64,000 nt of DNA from Desulfurella acetivorans A63 (GCA_000517565.1 CP007051.1:705039-769038), one strand, 5' to 3'. Shown: positions 27,028 to 36,947, numbered from the stretch's first letter. Program-made: numbers and translations. Notes: generated by a model not told the origin, from the letters alone.

Positions 27028-28566
27028 ATGAAGTTAAGCACATCTTTACAAATGAAAGAATTAGATTCAAGATCCATCAATGAGTTTAAAATTCCTGACA
27101 TTGTTTTAATGGAAAATGCTTCAAGGGGCACTTTTGAGCTTATAAAAAAACAATTTGGCAACATTGAAGGTGTAAGGGTGAGTGTATTTGCTGGTCTTGG
27201 CAATAACGGTGGAGATGCTATGGCTATAGCAAGACACCTTTACAATGCGGGAGCTAACGTTTTGGTTAACCTTGTGGCAAATCCCGATAATCTTAATCCA
27301 AGCCCTAAAATAAACTATGATATATTATGTTCTATGAATGTGCCAATTAATATAATTAATCATATTGATGATATAAATGAGGTTTTTTTGGCTCACTCTC
27401 AAATTATTATTGATGGTCTGTTTGGTATTGGTTTATCACGCAAAATTGAAGGTCTTTTTTATGAGATAATTGAAAAGATCAACAAATCTAATGCTTTTAT
27501 TGTGTCTGTTGATATACCATCTGGTATAAATGCAGATACGGCAGAATGTTTAGGTATAGCTGTAAAAGCAGATTTAACGGCTACATTTGCACTAGCTAAA
27601 CCCGGTCAATTTTTATATCCGGGTAGGCTCTATTGTGGACAATTGGAGGTGGTTGATATTTCTACACCAAAGCAATTACTTGATGATTTTAAGCCTACTT
27701 TTAACGCGTTAGTAAAAGATGATTTTGTTATTGAAGATAGGCCTAAAAATTCACACAAAGGCAATTTCGGTCATATAGCCATAGTAGGTGGTAGTATAGG
27801 AAAATCTGGTGCTGTAATTTTAGCTGCAAATGCGGCGCTAAGAAGTGGTGCTGGACTTGTGAGTGCTGTTGTACCAAATTGTATAAATACTGCATTTGAG
27901 TCTTCTTGTATTGAAGCTATGAGTTATCCTGTTAAAGATAATAACGGCTTTTTTTCAAAGGAATCATTTGATGATATAGTTTGTTTTGTAAAAGATAAAG
28001 ATGTAATTTGTTTTGGTATGGGGCTTGGTGTCTTTGATGATGGGTTAGATTTGCTTGAAAGTTTACTTGAACTAAAAAAACCAATGGTTATTGATGCAGA
28101 TGGTTTAAATGTTTTGTCTAAAGATGTGGGTTTGCTCCAAAAAGCTTGCGCTCCAGTTATTTTGACACCTCACCCAAAAGAATTTTCAAGGCTTGTTGGT
28201 AAAACTACATCGGAAGTTCTAAAAAATAGACTTAATCTTGTAAAAGAATTTGCAAAAAAATACAATGTAATATTAATCCTAAAAATGGCTGATACATTAA
28301 TTAGTGATGGCGAAAGCATATTTATTAATACAAGTGGTAATCCAGGTTTGTCAACCGGAGGTAGTGGAGATGTCCTCTCCGGTATTATTGCAAGCTTAGT
28401 TGCTCAAAACAATGATGCGTTGTATGCATCTTGCTTGGGTGTATATTTACACGGCTTAAGTGCAGATTTAGCTTTGAGCGATTATTCAGAAGCTTCACTT
28501 TTACCTACGGATGTGATAAATTATCTAACAAAAGCAATAGAGGCTATTAAAACAAAGGCTCAATAA
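27028..28566 (+). CDS. nnr: Bifunctional NAD(P)HX epimerase / ADP-dependent NAD(P)HX dehydratase
   Basis: The start at 27028 follows a GGGGG ribosome-binding site and gives 512 residues. The N-terminal YjeF_N epimerase domain (about 1-205) has MENASRGTFELI and GLGNNGGDAMAIARHL. The C-terminal carbohydrate-kinase-like dehydratase (about 225-505) has HKGNFGHIAIVGGS, TPHPKEFSRL and STGGSGDVLSGIIASL. The pair repairs hydrated NAD(P)H. It diverges from fliK and its 3' end overlaps fapA convergently by 20 nt. Confidence 0.94.
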   Translation: MKLSTSLQMKELDSRSINEFKIPDIVLMENASRGTFELIKKQFGNIEGVRVSVFAGLGNNGGDAMAIARHLYNAGANVLVNLVANPDNLNPSPKINYDILCSMNVPINIINHIDDINEVFLAHSQIIIDGLFGIGLSRKIEGLFYEIIEKINKSNAFIVSVDIPSGINADTAECLGIAVKADLTATFALAKPGQFLYPGRLYCGQLEVVDISTPKQLLDDFKPTFNALVKDDFVIEDRPKNSHKGNFGHIAIVGGSIGKSGAVILAANAALRSGAGLVSAVVPNCINTAFESSCIEAMSYPVKDNNGFFSKESFDDIVCFVKDKDVICFGMGLGVFDDGLDLLESLLELKKPMVIDADGLNVLSKDVGLLQKACAPVILTPHPKEFSRLVGKTTSEVLKNRLNLVKEFAKKYNVILILKMADTLISDGESIFINTSGNPGLSTGGSGDVLSGIIASLVAQNNDALYASCLGVYLHGLSADLALSDYSEASLLPTDVINYLTKAIEAIKTKAQ

Positions 28567-30295
28567 CAATTTGGTCTTTGCCGTCAATTTCTCGCACATA
28601 AATTTTGATGGATCTTTGTTTGTTTAACAAGCGTCTTGAAAGCGTGTCGTCAAATTCTATCAGATTTTCTGCGTCTATTTCGCCTTTTATAATTATGTGT
28701 GCATACTTATAACTATCCTGTAATTCTTCAATTTTATGTATTATGTCTTTGTATTGTTCTTCCAAAGAAGCCAATTTGCTTTTTTGCTCTTTATAGCTAT
28801 CTTCAATTTCTTTAAAGTTTTTTACTGAATTTAATAAAGCAGTTGGTACTTTTGCGCCTTTTGCTTGTAGCTGTCTTATGAGTTTTATAGATTCGCTAAA
28901 ATTTCTTAAGTTAGAATCAAGTTTTTGTTTTAGCATATCGATTGTTGATTGTGCCGTTTTAATTTCATTTGAAAGTACTTTTTCTTTAATTAGCAATTCT
29001 TTGTATTGAACCGAGATTTCTGGAATTTCAAGTGGTTTTATTGAAATCTTATTATTGTTTCCAATAACATTGTTTAAGATTACTTCTTTCGACGATGTAA
29101 CAATATTTGAGCTTAACATATCTTTTTTGATTTCAACCGAAGGAGAAATTATATTACATGCAAGGCAATTCTCAATTATTACTTTATTTTGAATTTCTAT
29201 CTTAGCATAATTTGCATTTTCAATAAACGCCTCTTCAGCAATTAATGTACCATTTAAATTTTTTATTCGTGCAGTTTTAGCTTTTATTGTAGCTTCTTGG
29301 TGCACACTACCTTTAATATCAACAGTTTGGGCTTCAATATAGGCTTTTGGTCCTACATTGCCGTTTATTACAACCTTTTTGCCTGTAACTTTTATGCCAG
29401 CACCAACTATATCTTCTTCAATATCATTTGTAACGCCAATATTTATATCCGATACATTTTTTAAGTCAATATTTCCGGTTTTTATGTCGGCTCTGTCTAC
29501 TTTTACATTTTCTTCTACATGGAAGATGCCATTTTTTTGAATCAGAGAACCTTTTTTTTTGGAAATAAACTTTATACTTGTTTCATCTTCTACTTTATCA
29601 ATATCCGCTGTATCAATTCTGATATTTATTTTTTGAATTTCTTTACCATCTTTAGCTTTTAAGATATTTCCAAATATGTCGTATCCATCGATACCTTTTG
29701 TAGGTTTGATATACTGAGCAATTACAGTGCCAACATCTACGTTGATTGCAAAATTTTTTTCTTTGAAATTTATATTTCCTTTATCGTCAACTAGCCCCAC
29801 AGTATTTAATTGGAAAAAGGTTTTAAGTTCCGAGTCTTTGCCATCAACAGGAGGCGTGCCAGTGGCTATTAATACTTTAAATTTTTTGAAGTTTGGGTTT
29901 AAGCGCTTTTGAATTTCTTTTGCAGTTAAAGCTAAATTGTTTTCTTTTATACCATAAACGATACCATAGAAAGCTAATTTTTTTTTGATAACATGAATAA
30001 TATAATCCAAATCAACATCAAGTGGTTTATCTAAACTGGTACAATCTACTTTAACAAAAGCTTCTTTTTCAGGAGTTGATTCGTTTATATCAATGTCGAT
30101 TATTTTGCATAGTAGATCTGGTTGTTTTTGGATAAAATCTACTGTATATATGGGCTTAATTCCGTCTTTAGTTTGAATTATTTTTGTATCTATTATATCA
30201 AAATCTATATGCGAAGGATCAATCGAATAATTTTCAATGATGTTATTTAGTTCATTTTTAATATTTGACGTTTCAACTCTAATTTTACTTTCCAT
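28547..30295 (-). CDS. FapA-family (DUF342) polymer-forming protein
   Basis: A 582-residue protein from ATG 30295; the in-frame TTG at 30331 coincides with a promoter -35 box. The DUF342 core (about 170-440) is a right-handed beta-helix with many V/I repeats, for example DRADIKTGNIDLKN and VHQEATIKAKTARIK, followed by a coiled coil (about 440-540). Relatives are flagellar assembly or polar-localisation proteins such as FapA in Vibrio. A flagellar link is inferred from the family, with hook genes 3 kb away. Confidence 0.75.
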   Translation of the reverse strand: MESKIRVETSNIKNELNNIIENYSIDPSHIDFDIIDTKIIQTKDGIKPIYTVDFIQKQPDLLCKIIDIDINESTPEKEAFVKVDCTSLDKPLDVDLDYIIHVIKKKLAFYGIVYGIKENNLALTAKEIQKRLNPNFKKFKVLIATGTPPVDGKDSELKTFFQLNTVGLVDDKGNINFKEKNFAINVDVGTVIAQYIKPTKGIDGYDIFGNILKAKDGKEIQKINIRIDTADIDKVEDETSIKFISKKKGSLIQKNGIFHVEENVKVDRADIKTGNIDLKNVSDINIGVTNDIEEDIVGAGIKVTGKKVVINGNVGPKAYIEAQTVDIKGSVHQEATIKAKTARIKNLNGTLIAEEAFIENANYAKIEIQNKVIIENCLACNIISPSVEIKKDMLSSNIVTSSKEVILNNVIGNNNKISIKPLEIPEISVQYKELLIKEKVLSNEIKTAQSTIDMLKQKLDSNLRNFSESIKLIRQLQAKGAKVPTALLNSVKNFKEIEDSYKEQKSKLASLEEQYKDIIHKIEELQDSYKYAHIIIKGEIDAENLIEFDDTLSRRLLNKQRSIKIYVREIDGKDQIVIEPLF

Positions 30296-30302
30296 AAATA
30301 CA

Positions 30303-30331
30303 CTTTTAACAGAAAATATATATTTGTGCAA
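30303..30331 (-). promoter_or_regulatory. Predicted fapA promoter (leaderless geometry)
   Basis: On the minus strand TTGCAC (30331-30326), a 17-nt spacer and TAAAAG (30308-30303), then 7 nt to the ATG at 30295. The -10 is weak, but no Shine-Dalgarno is present. Confidence 0.4.
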
Positions 30332-30344
30332 GTTTTTATGTAAT

Positions 30345-30372
30345 TTGATTTATTTTTTGTAATGATTATAAT
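30345..30372 (+). promoter_or_regulatory. Predicted folE2 promoter (leaderless geometry)
   Basis: TTGATT (30345-30350), a 16-nt spacer and TATAAT (30367-30372), then 7 nt to the GTG at 30380. It is divergent from the fapA promoter. Confidence 0.65.
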
Positions 30373-30379
30373 TTAGTTT

Positions 30380-31150
30380 GTGAGTTTAAAAGATGTTCAA
30401 TCCCAAAGGGATTTTCGAAATATTAACATAAATAAAGTTGGTGTAAAAGGCGTAAAGTATCCTATTACGCTACTTGATAAAAAAAATGGACTACAACACA
30501 CGATTGCCGATATTAATATGTACGTATTATTACCCAGTAAGTTCAAGGGCACACATATGAGTCGATTTATAGAAATTATCAATGAAAATAAAAATGAAAT
30601 AAACATAAAAAAAATTCACCATATTTTATCTCAAATGAAAACTAAACTAAATGCGCAAAAAGCTTATTTAGAAATAAATTTTGACTATTTCATAGAAAAG
30701 CAAGCGCCCGTTTCAAAAATTAAATCTTTAATGAGCTATACTTGCGGTTTGTATGCATTTAGTGGAGATGCGGATGAGTTAACTCTTTTTGTTAAGGTTC
30801 CCGTAACTTCGCTATGCCCTTGTTCAAAAGAAATAAGTGACTACGGTGCACACAATCAAAGAGCTTTTGTATCTGTTTATGTGAAATTTACCGATATGGT
30901 TTGGATAGAAGATATTATTAGTATTGTTGAAGCAAATGCAAGCAGCGATATTTACTGTTTGCTTAAAAGACCAGATGAGAAATTTGTTACGGAAAAAGCA
31001 TACAATAATCCTATGTTTGTGGAAGACATAGCAAGAAATATTGTAAAAGATCTAAAATTAGATAAGCGCATTTATTGGTATAAAGTAGAAGTGGAAAGCT
31101 TAGAAAGCATTCATAACCACAACGCTTATGCCTGTATTGAAAAAAACTAA
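30380..31150 (+). CDS. folE2: GTP cyclohydrolase I type 2 (FolE2/GCYH-IB)
   Basis: A 256-residue enzyme starting with GTG. Family signature: VPVTSLCPCSKEISDYGAHN near 150, with the catalytic/metal Cys, and VEANASSDIYCLLKRPDEK later. FolE2 makes 7,8-dihydroneopterin triphosphate, the entry to folate and queuosine, and can work with metals other than zinc. FolC and the QueH domain in this window use products of these pathways. It is monocistronic by spacing. Confidence 0.93.
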   Translation: MSLKDVQSQRDFRNININKVGVKGVKYPITLLDKKNGLQHTIADINMYVLLPSKFKGTHMSRFIEIINENKNEINIKKIHHILSQMKTKLNAQKAYLEINFDYFIEKQAPVSKIKSLMSYTCGLYAFSGDADELTLFVKVPVTSLCPCSKEISDYGAHNQRAFVSVYVKFTDMVWIEDIISIVEANASSDIYCLLKRPDEKFVTEKAYNNPMFVEDIARNIVKDLKLDKRIYWYKVEVESLESIHNHNAYACIEKN

Positions 31151-31236
31151 TTAATACTCTTGATTTTTTTAAATTTTAGTTTATAAAATTATACTTGATA
31201 TGTATGGAGTATTTATAAAAAATTTACAAATTATGG

Positions 31237-31265
31237 TTGACATTTACGATAAAGTAATGTATATA
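31237..31265 (+). promoter_or_regulatory. Predicted sucCD promoter
   Basis: A perfect TTGACA (31237-31242), a 17-nt spacer and TATATA (31260-31265). The leader of about 24 nt carries GGAGG before the sucC ATG. Confidence 0.65.
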
Positions 31266-31295
31266 AATTTTAGAAACTTTTTTTTGGAGGTTTAA

Positions 31296-32501
31296 ATGAA
31301 GCTTCACGAGTACCAGGCAAAAGAGCTTATGAGTCAATACGAAGTACCAATACCAGAAGGCAGGGTAGCATATTTTCCCTACGATGCATGGATGGTTGCA
31401 ATGGAGCTGGGTTTTCCTGTTGTATTAAAAGCACAGGTTCTAACCGGTGGCAGGGGCAAAGCAGGTGGTGTAAAGATTGCAAAGACTGCAGATGAAGCCA
31501 GAGACATTGCTCAGGAATTATTTGGCAAAACGCTTGTAACAGCACAGACTGGACCTCAGGGTGTAAAGGTTAGAAAACTACTTGTAGAAAAAGTATCAAG
31601 CATTAAAAGGGAGCTTTACTTTTCTATTACTATAGATAGAACCATAGGAAAACCAGTGGTTATTGCTTCAAAAAGGGGTGGTATGAGTATAGAAGAGGTA
31701 AGTGAGCTCTACCCGGAAGACATTATAAAAATACCGATAGATCCAGCGGTAGGCTTTTTGCCATACCAGATAAGAAGATTAAAGTACGATCTTGACCTTG
31801 TTGAACAGGAAAAAGAAATATCAAGAATCGTAAGTAACCTGTACAAACTGTTTATGGATAAAGACTGCTCGCTTTTAGAGATGAACCCGCTTGTAGTAAC
31901 AGATACAAACCACTTGGTAGCCCTTGATGCAAAGATAGAAATAGATGACAATGCAATATTTAGAAGAAAAGAAATAGCAAAGATGAGAGATTTAACTGAA
32001 TATGACCCAGATGAGCTTGAAGCACGTTTTGCTGGTTTAAATTTTATCAAGCTTGATGGTGATATAGGCTGTATGGTAAACGGTGCAGGTCTTGCTATGG
32101 CTACAATGGATGTTATCAAGTTTGCAGGTGGAAACCCGGCAAACTTTCTTGATGTAGGTGGTGAAGCTACACCAGATACCATAGCAAAAGGCTTTGAGAT
32201 AATAACCAGAGATCCAAAAGTAAAAGCTATATTCATAAATATATTTGGCGGTATTGTGCGATGCGATAAAGTGGCAAATGGTATATTGCAAGCCCTAAAG
32301 ACAGTAGAAGTAAAAGTCCCAATAGTGGTAAGGCTTACCGGTATGAATAAAGAAGAAGGTATGGAAATGCTAAAAAACAGTGGCCTTGCATTTTCTGTAG
32401 CCCAGGACATAAAAGAAGCTGCTCATATGATAACTCAAATAACAAAACCAAAAAAAGAAGAAAACCAAACAACAAAAGAAACCAATAAGAAGGAGAAATA
32501 A
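31296..32501 (+). CDS. sucC: Succinyl-CoA ligase, beta subunit
   Basis: A 401-residue ATP-grasp subunit of succinyl-CoA synthetase. Seen: MKLHEYQAKELMSQYEVPIP, KAQVLTGGRGKAGGVKIA, LLEMNPLVV, FLDVGGEATPDTIAKGF, INIFGGIVRCD and VRLTGMNKEEG. An 18-residue Lys/Glu/Thr-rich tail extends past the usual end. The enzyme links succinyl-CoA and succinate in an oxidative or reductive TCA cycle. Its codon use differs from neighbours (more CTN Leu and ATA Ile), which could mean high expression or transfer. It sits 2 nt before sucD. Confidence 0.93.
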   Translation: MKLHEYQAKELMSQYEVPIPEGRVAYFPYDAWMVAMELGFPVVLKAQVLTGGRGKAGGVKIAKTADEARDIAQELFGKTLVTAQTGPQGVKVRKLLVEKVSSIKRELYFSITIDRTIGKPVVIASKRGGMSIEEVSELYPEDIIKIPIDPAVGFLPYQIRRLKYDLDLVEQEKEISRIVSNLYKLFMDKDCSLLEMNPLVVTDTNHLVALDAKIEIDDNAIFRRKEIAKMRDLTEYDPDELEARFAGLNFIKLDGDIGCMVNGAGLAMATMDVIKFAGGNPANFLDVGGEATPDTIAKGFEIITRDPKVKAIFINIFGGIVRCDKVANGILQALKTVEVKVPIVVRLTGMNKEEGMEMLKNSGLAFSVAQDIKEAAHMITQITKPKKEENQTTKETNKKEK

Positions 32502-32503
32502 AT

Positions 32504-33394
32504 ATGGCTATAGTTGTATATAAAACAAGCAGGGTAATAGTACAAGGCATTACAGGCAAAGAAGGTAGATACCATGCCCTAGCCTGCAGGGATTACGGGA
32601 CAAAGGTAGTAGGTGGTGTAACACCAGGCAAAGGCGGCAGTGATGTGGATGGTATACCTGTATTTAACACTGTAGAAGAAGCTGTTCAAAAAACAAACCC
32701 AAACGTAAGCCTCATATTTGTTCCACCTCCATTTGCAGCAGATGCAATACTAGAAGCAGTAGGCAGTGGTATAAAGATTATTGTATGTATAACAGAAGGT
32801 ATACCTGTGCTTGATATGGTAAAGGTAAAAAGGGTAATTGAAAAAGAAGGCATAATACTAATCGGTCCAAACTGTCCAGGTATTATAACACCGGATGCTT
32901 CAAAAATAGGTATAATGCCAGGCCATATCTTTAAAAGAGGCTCAATAGGTATAATCTCAAGAAGCGGTACACTGCTATATGAGACAGCAGATCAAATATC
33001 AAAAGTAGGTCTTGGCCAATCTACATGCCTTGGTATAGGAGGTGACCCTATAGTAGGTACAGACTATATCTTCTGGCTTGAAAGATTTGAACAAGATCCT
33101 GAAACAGAAGCCATAATGATAGTAGGTGAGATAGGTGGTGATGCAGAAGAAAAAGCTGCAGAATACATCAAAGCTCATGTTACAAAGCCTGTATTTGCTT
33201 TTGTTGCAGGTGCAAGCGCTCCAAAAGGCAGAAGAATGGGACATGCAGGTGCAATTATAATGGGAAAGAAAGGCACTGTTGAGTCAAAGTACAATGCTTT
33301 AAAAGAAGCAGGTGTTCATATCATAGAAAATCCTGGCTACATTGGTGAAACAATATACAAAACACTAAAAGAAAAGTACCACTTTTCGATTTAG
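32504..33394 (+). CDS. sucD: Succinyl-CoA ligase, alpha subunit
   Basis: A 296-residue subunit with the CoA-binding Rossmann domain at the N-terminus (VQGITGKEGRYHAL, GGVTPGKGGSD). The catalytic phospho-histidine is in the C-terminal segment RRMGHAGAIIMG. GPNCPGIITP and RSGTLLYETADQ are also typical. ADP/GDP choice is not decided. Its length fits SucD rather than the longer citryl-CoA synthetase small subunit. It is cotranscribed with sucC and ends at a hairpin. Confidence 0.94.
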   Translation: MAIVVYKTSRVIVQGITGKEGRYHALACRDYGTKVVGGVTPGKGGSDVDGIPVFNTVEEAVQKTNPNVSLIFVPPPFAADAILEAVGSGIKIIVCITEGIPVLDMVKVKRVIEKEGIILIGPNCPGIITPDASKIGIMPGHIFKRGSIGIISRSGTLLYETADQISKVGLGQSTCLGIGGDPIVGTDYIFWLERFEQDPETEAIMIVGEIGGDAEEKAAEYIKAHVTKPVFAFVAGASAPKGRRMGHAGAIIMGKKGTVESKYNALKEAGVHIIENPGYIGETIYKTLKEKYHFSI

Positions 33395-33417
33395 TCTATC
33401 CCTCCTTATCTATAAAG

Positions 33418-33441
33418 GGCAAGAGGTTTATGCCTCTTGCC
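33418..33441. terminator. Hairpin between convergent sucD and metH
   Basis: A 9-bp perfect stem GGCAAGAGG / CCTCTTGCC with a 6-nt loop. No strong T-run follows on either strand, so termination efficiency is uncertain. Confidence 0.6.
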
Positions 33442-33443
33442 TA

Positions 33444-36400
33444 TTAAAAATAAATTGCTTTGCTGTGGTGTACTATTATAGCTACAGTTGATTGTTCTGG
33501 GACAATCAAGTGATTTTCTGTTAGTTTAATATCATATTCTTCGGGTTTAAGTAAACTAAATATTGCGTCATTTAGACTAAGATCGGGACATGATGGGTAA
33601 CCTGGTGAATACCTTGCGCCTTGATAAGACTTCATTGAAAAGTTTACATCTTCTAAATTTTTTGATTCATTTTTTGCAATATTCAGCTCTATTCTTATGT
33701 GTTTGTGTATAATTTCTGCTAAACTTTCTGTTAACTCTATGCCAAGACCATGCACTAAATGGTATTTTTTATACTCGCCGTTTTCAAATAAAGTTTTTTC
33801 AAACTCTGAAAACTTTTTGCCAGCTGACACTAAAGAAAAAGCAACGGTATCATTTATATCACTCCTAAAGTAATCTGCTAAACAAAGGTATGGCTTATGA
33901 TCAACCCTATTAAAATCTATTACAAGTTTGGCAAGTTTTTTAGCTTCTTCAAATGATAAGTTTTGTGTAAATTTACTTGTTTGTTCATCAAAAATATACA
34001 ATGAAGCTTTTTTGGTATAATTATTTTGTAATCTAAAAATAGAGTCAGATCTACATGCAAAGTATCCATAAATAATAAATGGTTCAAAAATGTTTTGTTC
34101 TATTAGTAATTGTTTTAAATTCTCGAAGTTTACCATGATTTCTTCTTTTATTAACCTATTATACGCTTCTTGTGACATGTTTGCTTTTTTGTAACCCCAG
34201 GCACGTATAAACAATGCTTTTTTATTTATCCAATTAAATGCAAGGTTTTGAATATAAGCATAATTTGATTGATTTTTTGAAACAAATACTTTTTTGCCAT
34301 AAAATGGTGCTTTTGGTACATCTTCAACTGGAGGCAAAATAATTTCTTTTTGTGGTATTTCTTTAATAATTAGTTTATCTGATACAATTTTTTTCTTTTT
34401 ATTTTCACCTATTAATTTTTTGTTTTCTATAATTGACAATGCTTTTAAACCATCAAAAGCATCTTTGCAGTAAAATACTTTGCCACTGTAAATTGGTTTG
34501 CAGTAATCTTCAACAAATTTACTATTTAACGCAGCTCCACCAAGTAAAACTGGTATTTTTAAGTTGTTTTTTTCAAACTCTTCTATATTGTTTTTCATTT
34601 CTATTGTTGATTTTACTAAAAGTCCACTCATACCAATACAGTCAGCATTGTATTTTTTTGCTGCTTCAAGAAAGCTTTTAGCCTCCACGCGTGTTCCTAG
34701 GTTTATTACTTTGTAGCCGTTATTTGTTAAAATTATATCAACTAAATTTTTACCTACATCGTGTACATCGCCTTTTACAGTGCCCAAAACAATTGTAAGT
34801 TGTTTGTCTTTTTGTTTTTTGTCCATAAATTGGTTTAAATAATCGACACATTTTTTCATACTTTCAGCACTTGCTAATACAAACGGCAATTGCATTTTAC
34901 CTTCGCCAAATAATTCTCCAACCGTTTTCATAGCTTGTACCAGTAAGTCAATAATTTTATCTGCAGACATAACCTTTAAAGCTTTATCTGCAGTCTTTAT
35001 GAGCTCATTTGTTTGGGCGCTAATTAGAAGCTTTTTTATTTTTTCATCAAGTGGCAGGTTTTCTAAAGTTTCTTTTTCTTCAATTTTTTTATCATTAGAA
35101 AAATGTTCAATAAATTTAATTAATGGGTCACCTTCTTGCCAATCGTTAAAGATTAATCTTTCACATATTTGCCTGTCTTCTGGATTTATTAATGGATACG
35201 GGATTAGGGATTTCGGGTTAACAATAGCCATTGATAAGCCGTTTTTAACTGCATGATACAAGAATACAGAATTTAAGTATTTTCGCGCCTGGACATTTAA
35301 GCCAAAAGATACATTTGATATTCCCAAAATGGCTCCTACTTCTTTATGGGTGTTTCTTAGCTCGCTTATTGCATCAATTGTGTCTTTTGCGGCGTTTCTG
35401 TATTCTTCTTCTGCTGATGCTACGGTAAAAGTCAAAAGGTCAAATACTAAATCGCTTTTTCTTAAGCCATTTTTTAGGGCTCTATCAAGCATTCTATATG
35501 CTACTTCAAGCTTTCTTTCTTTTGTTTTTGCCATACCTTTTTCATCAATGGCTAGCAAAACAAGCGCGCTTCCAAATTTCTTTGCAAGCTCGCAAATTTT
35601 ATCAAATTTTTCTGTACCATCTTCTAGGTTAGCAGAATTAATAATTGGCCTTCCACCAATAAGCTTTAGAGCTTTTAAAATTGTATTTGGTTGAGTGGAG
35701 TCTATCATTAGAGGGATTGAGATTTTTTGGTTAAAGCGGCTTATTAGCTCTATCATATCTTTTTCTTCATTACGGCCAGCAAAATTTACAGAGACATCCA
35801 AAGCTTTAGCACCACTTAAAGCTTGTTCTTGTGCTATGGATAAAATTGAATCATAATCTTCTTTTAACAATAAGTCTCTGAATTGCTTTGAACCTGTGGC
35901 ATTGGTACGCTCTCCAATTAAAAAAGGTGGTGGTTCCTGAAAAAGTGGCTCATACTGGTATAAACTTGCTAATGCTTTTGGTGAAACCCCTTTTGGAGGT
36001 TTGGGTTTTAAGTCTTTAATTTTTTCGTGAAGCGCTTTTATATGATTTGGTGTTGTGCCACAACAGCCGCCAATTATACTTACACCATCAATATCACAAA
36101 ATTTAGCTTCAGCTTTTGCAAAACTTTCCGGATCCATTGGGTAGCATACTTTGCCTGCAATATTTTCTGGCAATCCTGCATTTGAGTGAATAGAAATATA
36201 GCCACCCCAATTTTGAGATAGTTTTCTTAAGTGAGTTTCAACTTGAATGGGTCCACTTCCACAATTTAGACCAAGGGTTAGTATATCAAACGGTTCTAGT
36301 ATTGCAGCAAGCGTAGACACATCTGTACCAATAAGCATAGAACCATTTAATTCAATAGTAGCTGAAACCATTATAGGTATATCTTTTTGTTTGTATTTTA

Positions 36401-36926
36401 TTGCATCGAAACAACCATTTAGCGCAGCTTTAATTTGCAGAGGGTCTTGGAATGTTTCAAGTAAAATTAAATCAACGCCCCCATCTATCAAACCAGATGC
36501 AGCCAAAAAATAGCCATCATACATCGTATCGAAATCAATTTGATTAAGCGAAGCAAGTTTTGTTCCAGGGCCAAGTGATCCTGCAACATATTTTTGGCAT
36601 TTATGAACTGATTCAATTTCATCTTTGGCAGATTTAGCGTTTTTTGCTGCCATTTTTGCTATTTCGTAGGTTTTGTCTTGTAAATTGTACTCTTCAAGTA
36701 CCCATGGAAGTGCGCCAAAACTGTTTGTTTTTGTGATATCAGCACCTGCTTTAAGATAGTCTAAATGAATTTTTTTTATAATATCAGGCCTTGTAATATT
36801 TAAAATTTCATTGCAACCAACTTTAAAATCCCAGTCAGATTCTTTTAAATTGTATGTTTGAAGTAATGTGCCCATTGCACCATCAAGTATTAAAAATCTT
36901 TTGCCTAAAATATTTCTAATGCTCAA
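33444..36926 (-). CDS. metH: Cobalamin-dependent methionine synthase
   Basis: The start chosen is TTG at 36926, 5 nt after GGAGG, giving 1160 residues; the upstream frame extension has no family similarity. Domains: homocysteine-binding with LDGAMGTLLQ and the zinc cysteines GLNCGSG and IGGCCGTTPNHI; pterin-binding with GERTNATGSKQF; the B12 cap; B12-binding with the axial histidine in GDVHDVGKNLVD; and a short activation domain with RYSPGYPSCPD. The last domain reduces oxidised cobalamin with SAM. cobT nearby supports B12 use. No cobalamin riboswitch fits upstream. Confidence 0.94.
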   Translation of the reverse strand: MSIRNILGKRFLILDGAMGTLLQTYNLKESDWDFKVGCNEILNITRPDIIKKIHLDYLKAGADITKTNSFGALPWVLEEYNLQDKTYEIAKMAAKNAKSAKDEIESVHKCQKYVAGSLGPGTKLASLNQIDFDTMYDGYFLAASGLIDGGVDLILLETFQDPLQIKAALNGCFDAIKYKQKDIPIMVSATIELNGSMLIGTDVSTLAAILEPFDILTLGLNCGSGPIQVETHLRKLSQNWGGYISIHSNAGLPENIAGKVCYPMDPESFAKAEAKFCDIDGVSIIGGCCGTTPNHIKALHEKIKDLKPKPPKGVSPKALASLYQYEPLFQEPPPFLIGERTNATGSKQFRDLLLKEDYDSILSIAQEQALSGAKALDVSVNFAGRNEEKDMIELISRFNQKISIPLMIDSTQPNTILKALKLIGGRPIINSANLEDGTEKFDKICELAKKFGSALVLLAIDEKGMAKTKERKLEVAYRMLDRALKNGLRKSDLVFDLLTFTVASAEEEYRNAAKDTIDAISELRNTHKEVGAILGISNVSFGLNVQARKYLNSVFLYHAVKNGLSMAIVNPKSLIPYPLINPEDRQICERLIFNDWQEGDPLIKFIEHFSNDKKIEEKETLENLPLDEKIKKLLISAQTNELIKTADKALKVMSADKIIDLLVQAMKTVGELFGEGKMQLPFVLASAESMKKCVDYLNQFMDKKQKDKQLTIVLGTVKGDVHDVGKNLVDIILTNNGYKVINLGTRVEAKSFLEAAKKYNADCIGMSGLLVKSTIEMKNNIEEFEKNNLKIPVLLGGAALNSKFVEDYCKPIYSGKVFYCKDAFDGLKALSIIENKKLIGENKKKKIVSDKLIIKEIPQKEIILPPVEDVPKAPFYGKKVFVSKNQSNYAYIQNLAFNWINKKALFIRAWGYKKANMSQEAYNRLIKEEIMVNFENLKQLLIEQNIFEPFIIYGYFACRSDSIFRLQNNYTKKASLYIFDEQTSKFTQNLSFEEAKKLAKLVIDFNRVDHKPYLCLADYFRSDINDTVAFSLVSAGKKFSEFEKTLFENGEYKKYHLVHGLGIELTESLAEIIHKHIRIELNIAKNESKNLEDVNFSMKSYQGARYSPGYPSCPDLSLNDAIFSLLKPEEYDIKLTENHLIVPEQSTVAIIVHHSKAIYF

Positions 36927-36947
36927 ATCCACCTCCAACAAAGCTTG

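Noticed and set aside
31709-32410. Long open frame (233 codons) on the minus strand opposite sucC
   Set aside because: It is fully antisense to a well-supported sucC, has a low-complexity Ser/Pro/Ile composition, and arises from the biased codon use of sucC.
32504-33394. Citryl-CoA synthetase small subunit instead of SucD
   Set aside because: The length (296) and the RRMGHAGAI motif fit SucD. The CcsA/CcsB pair is longer and no citryl-CoA lyase gene is nearby.
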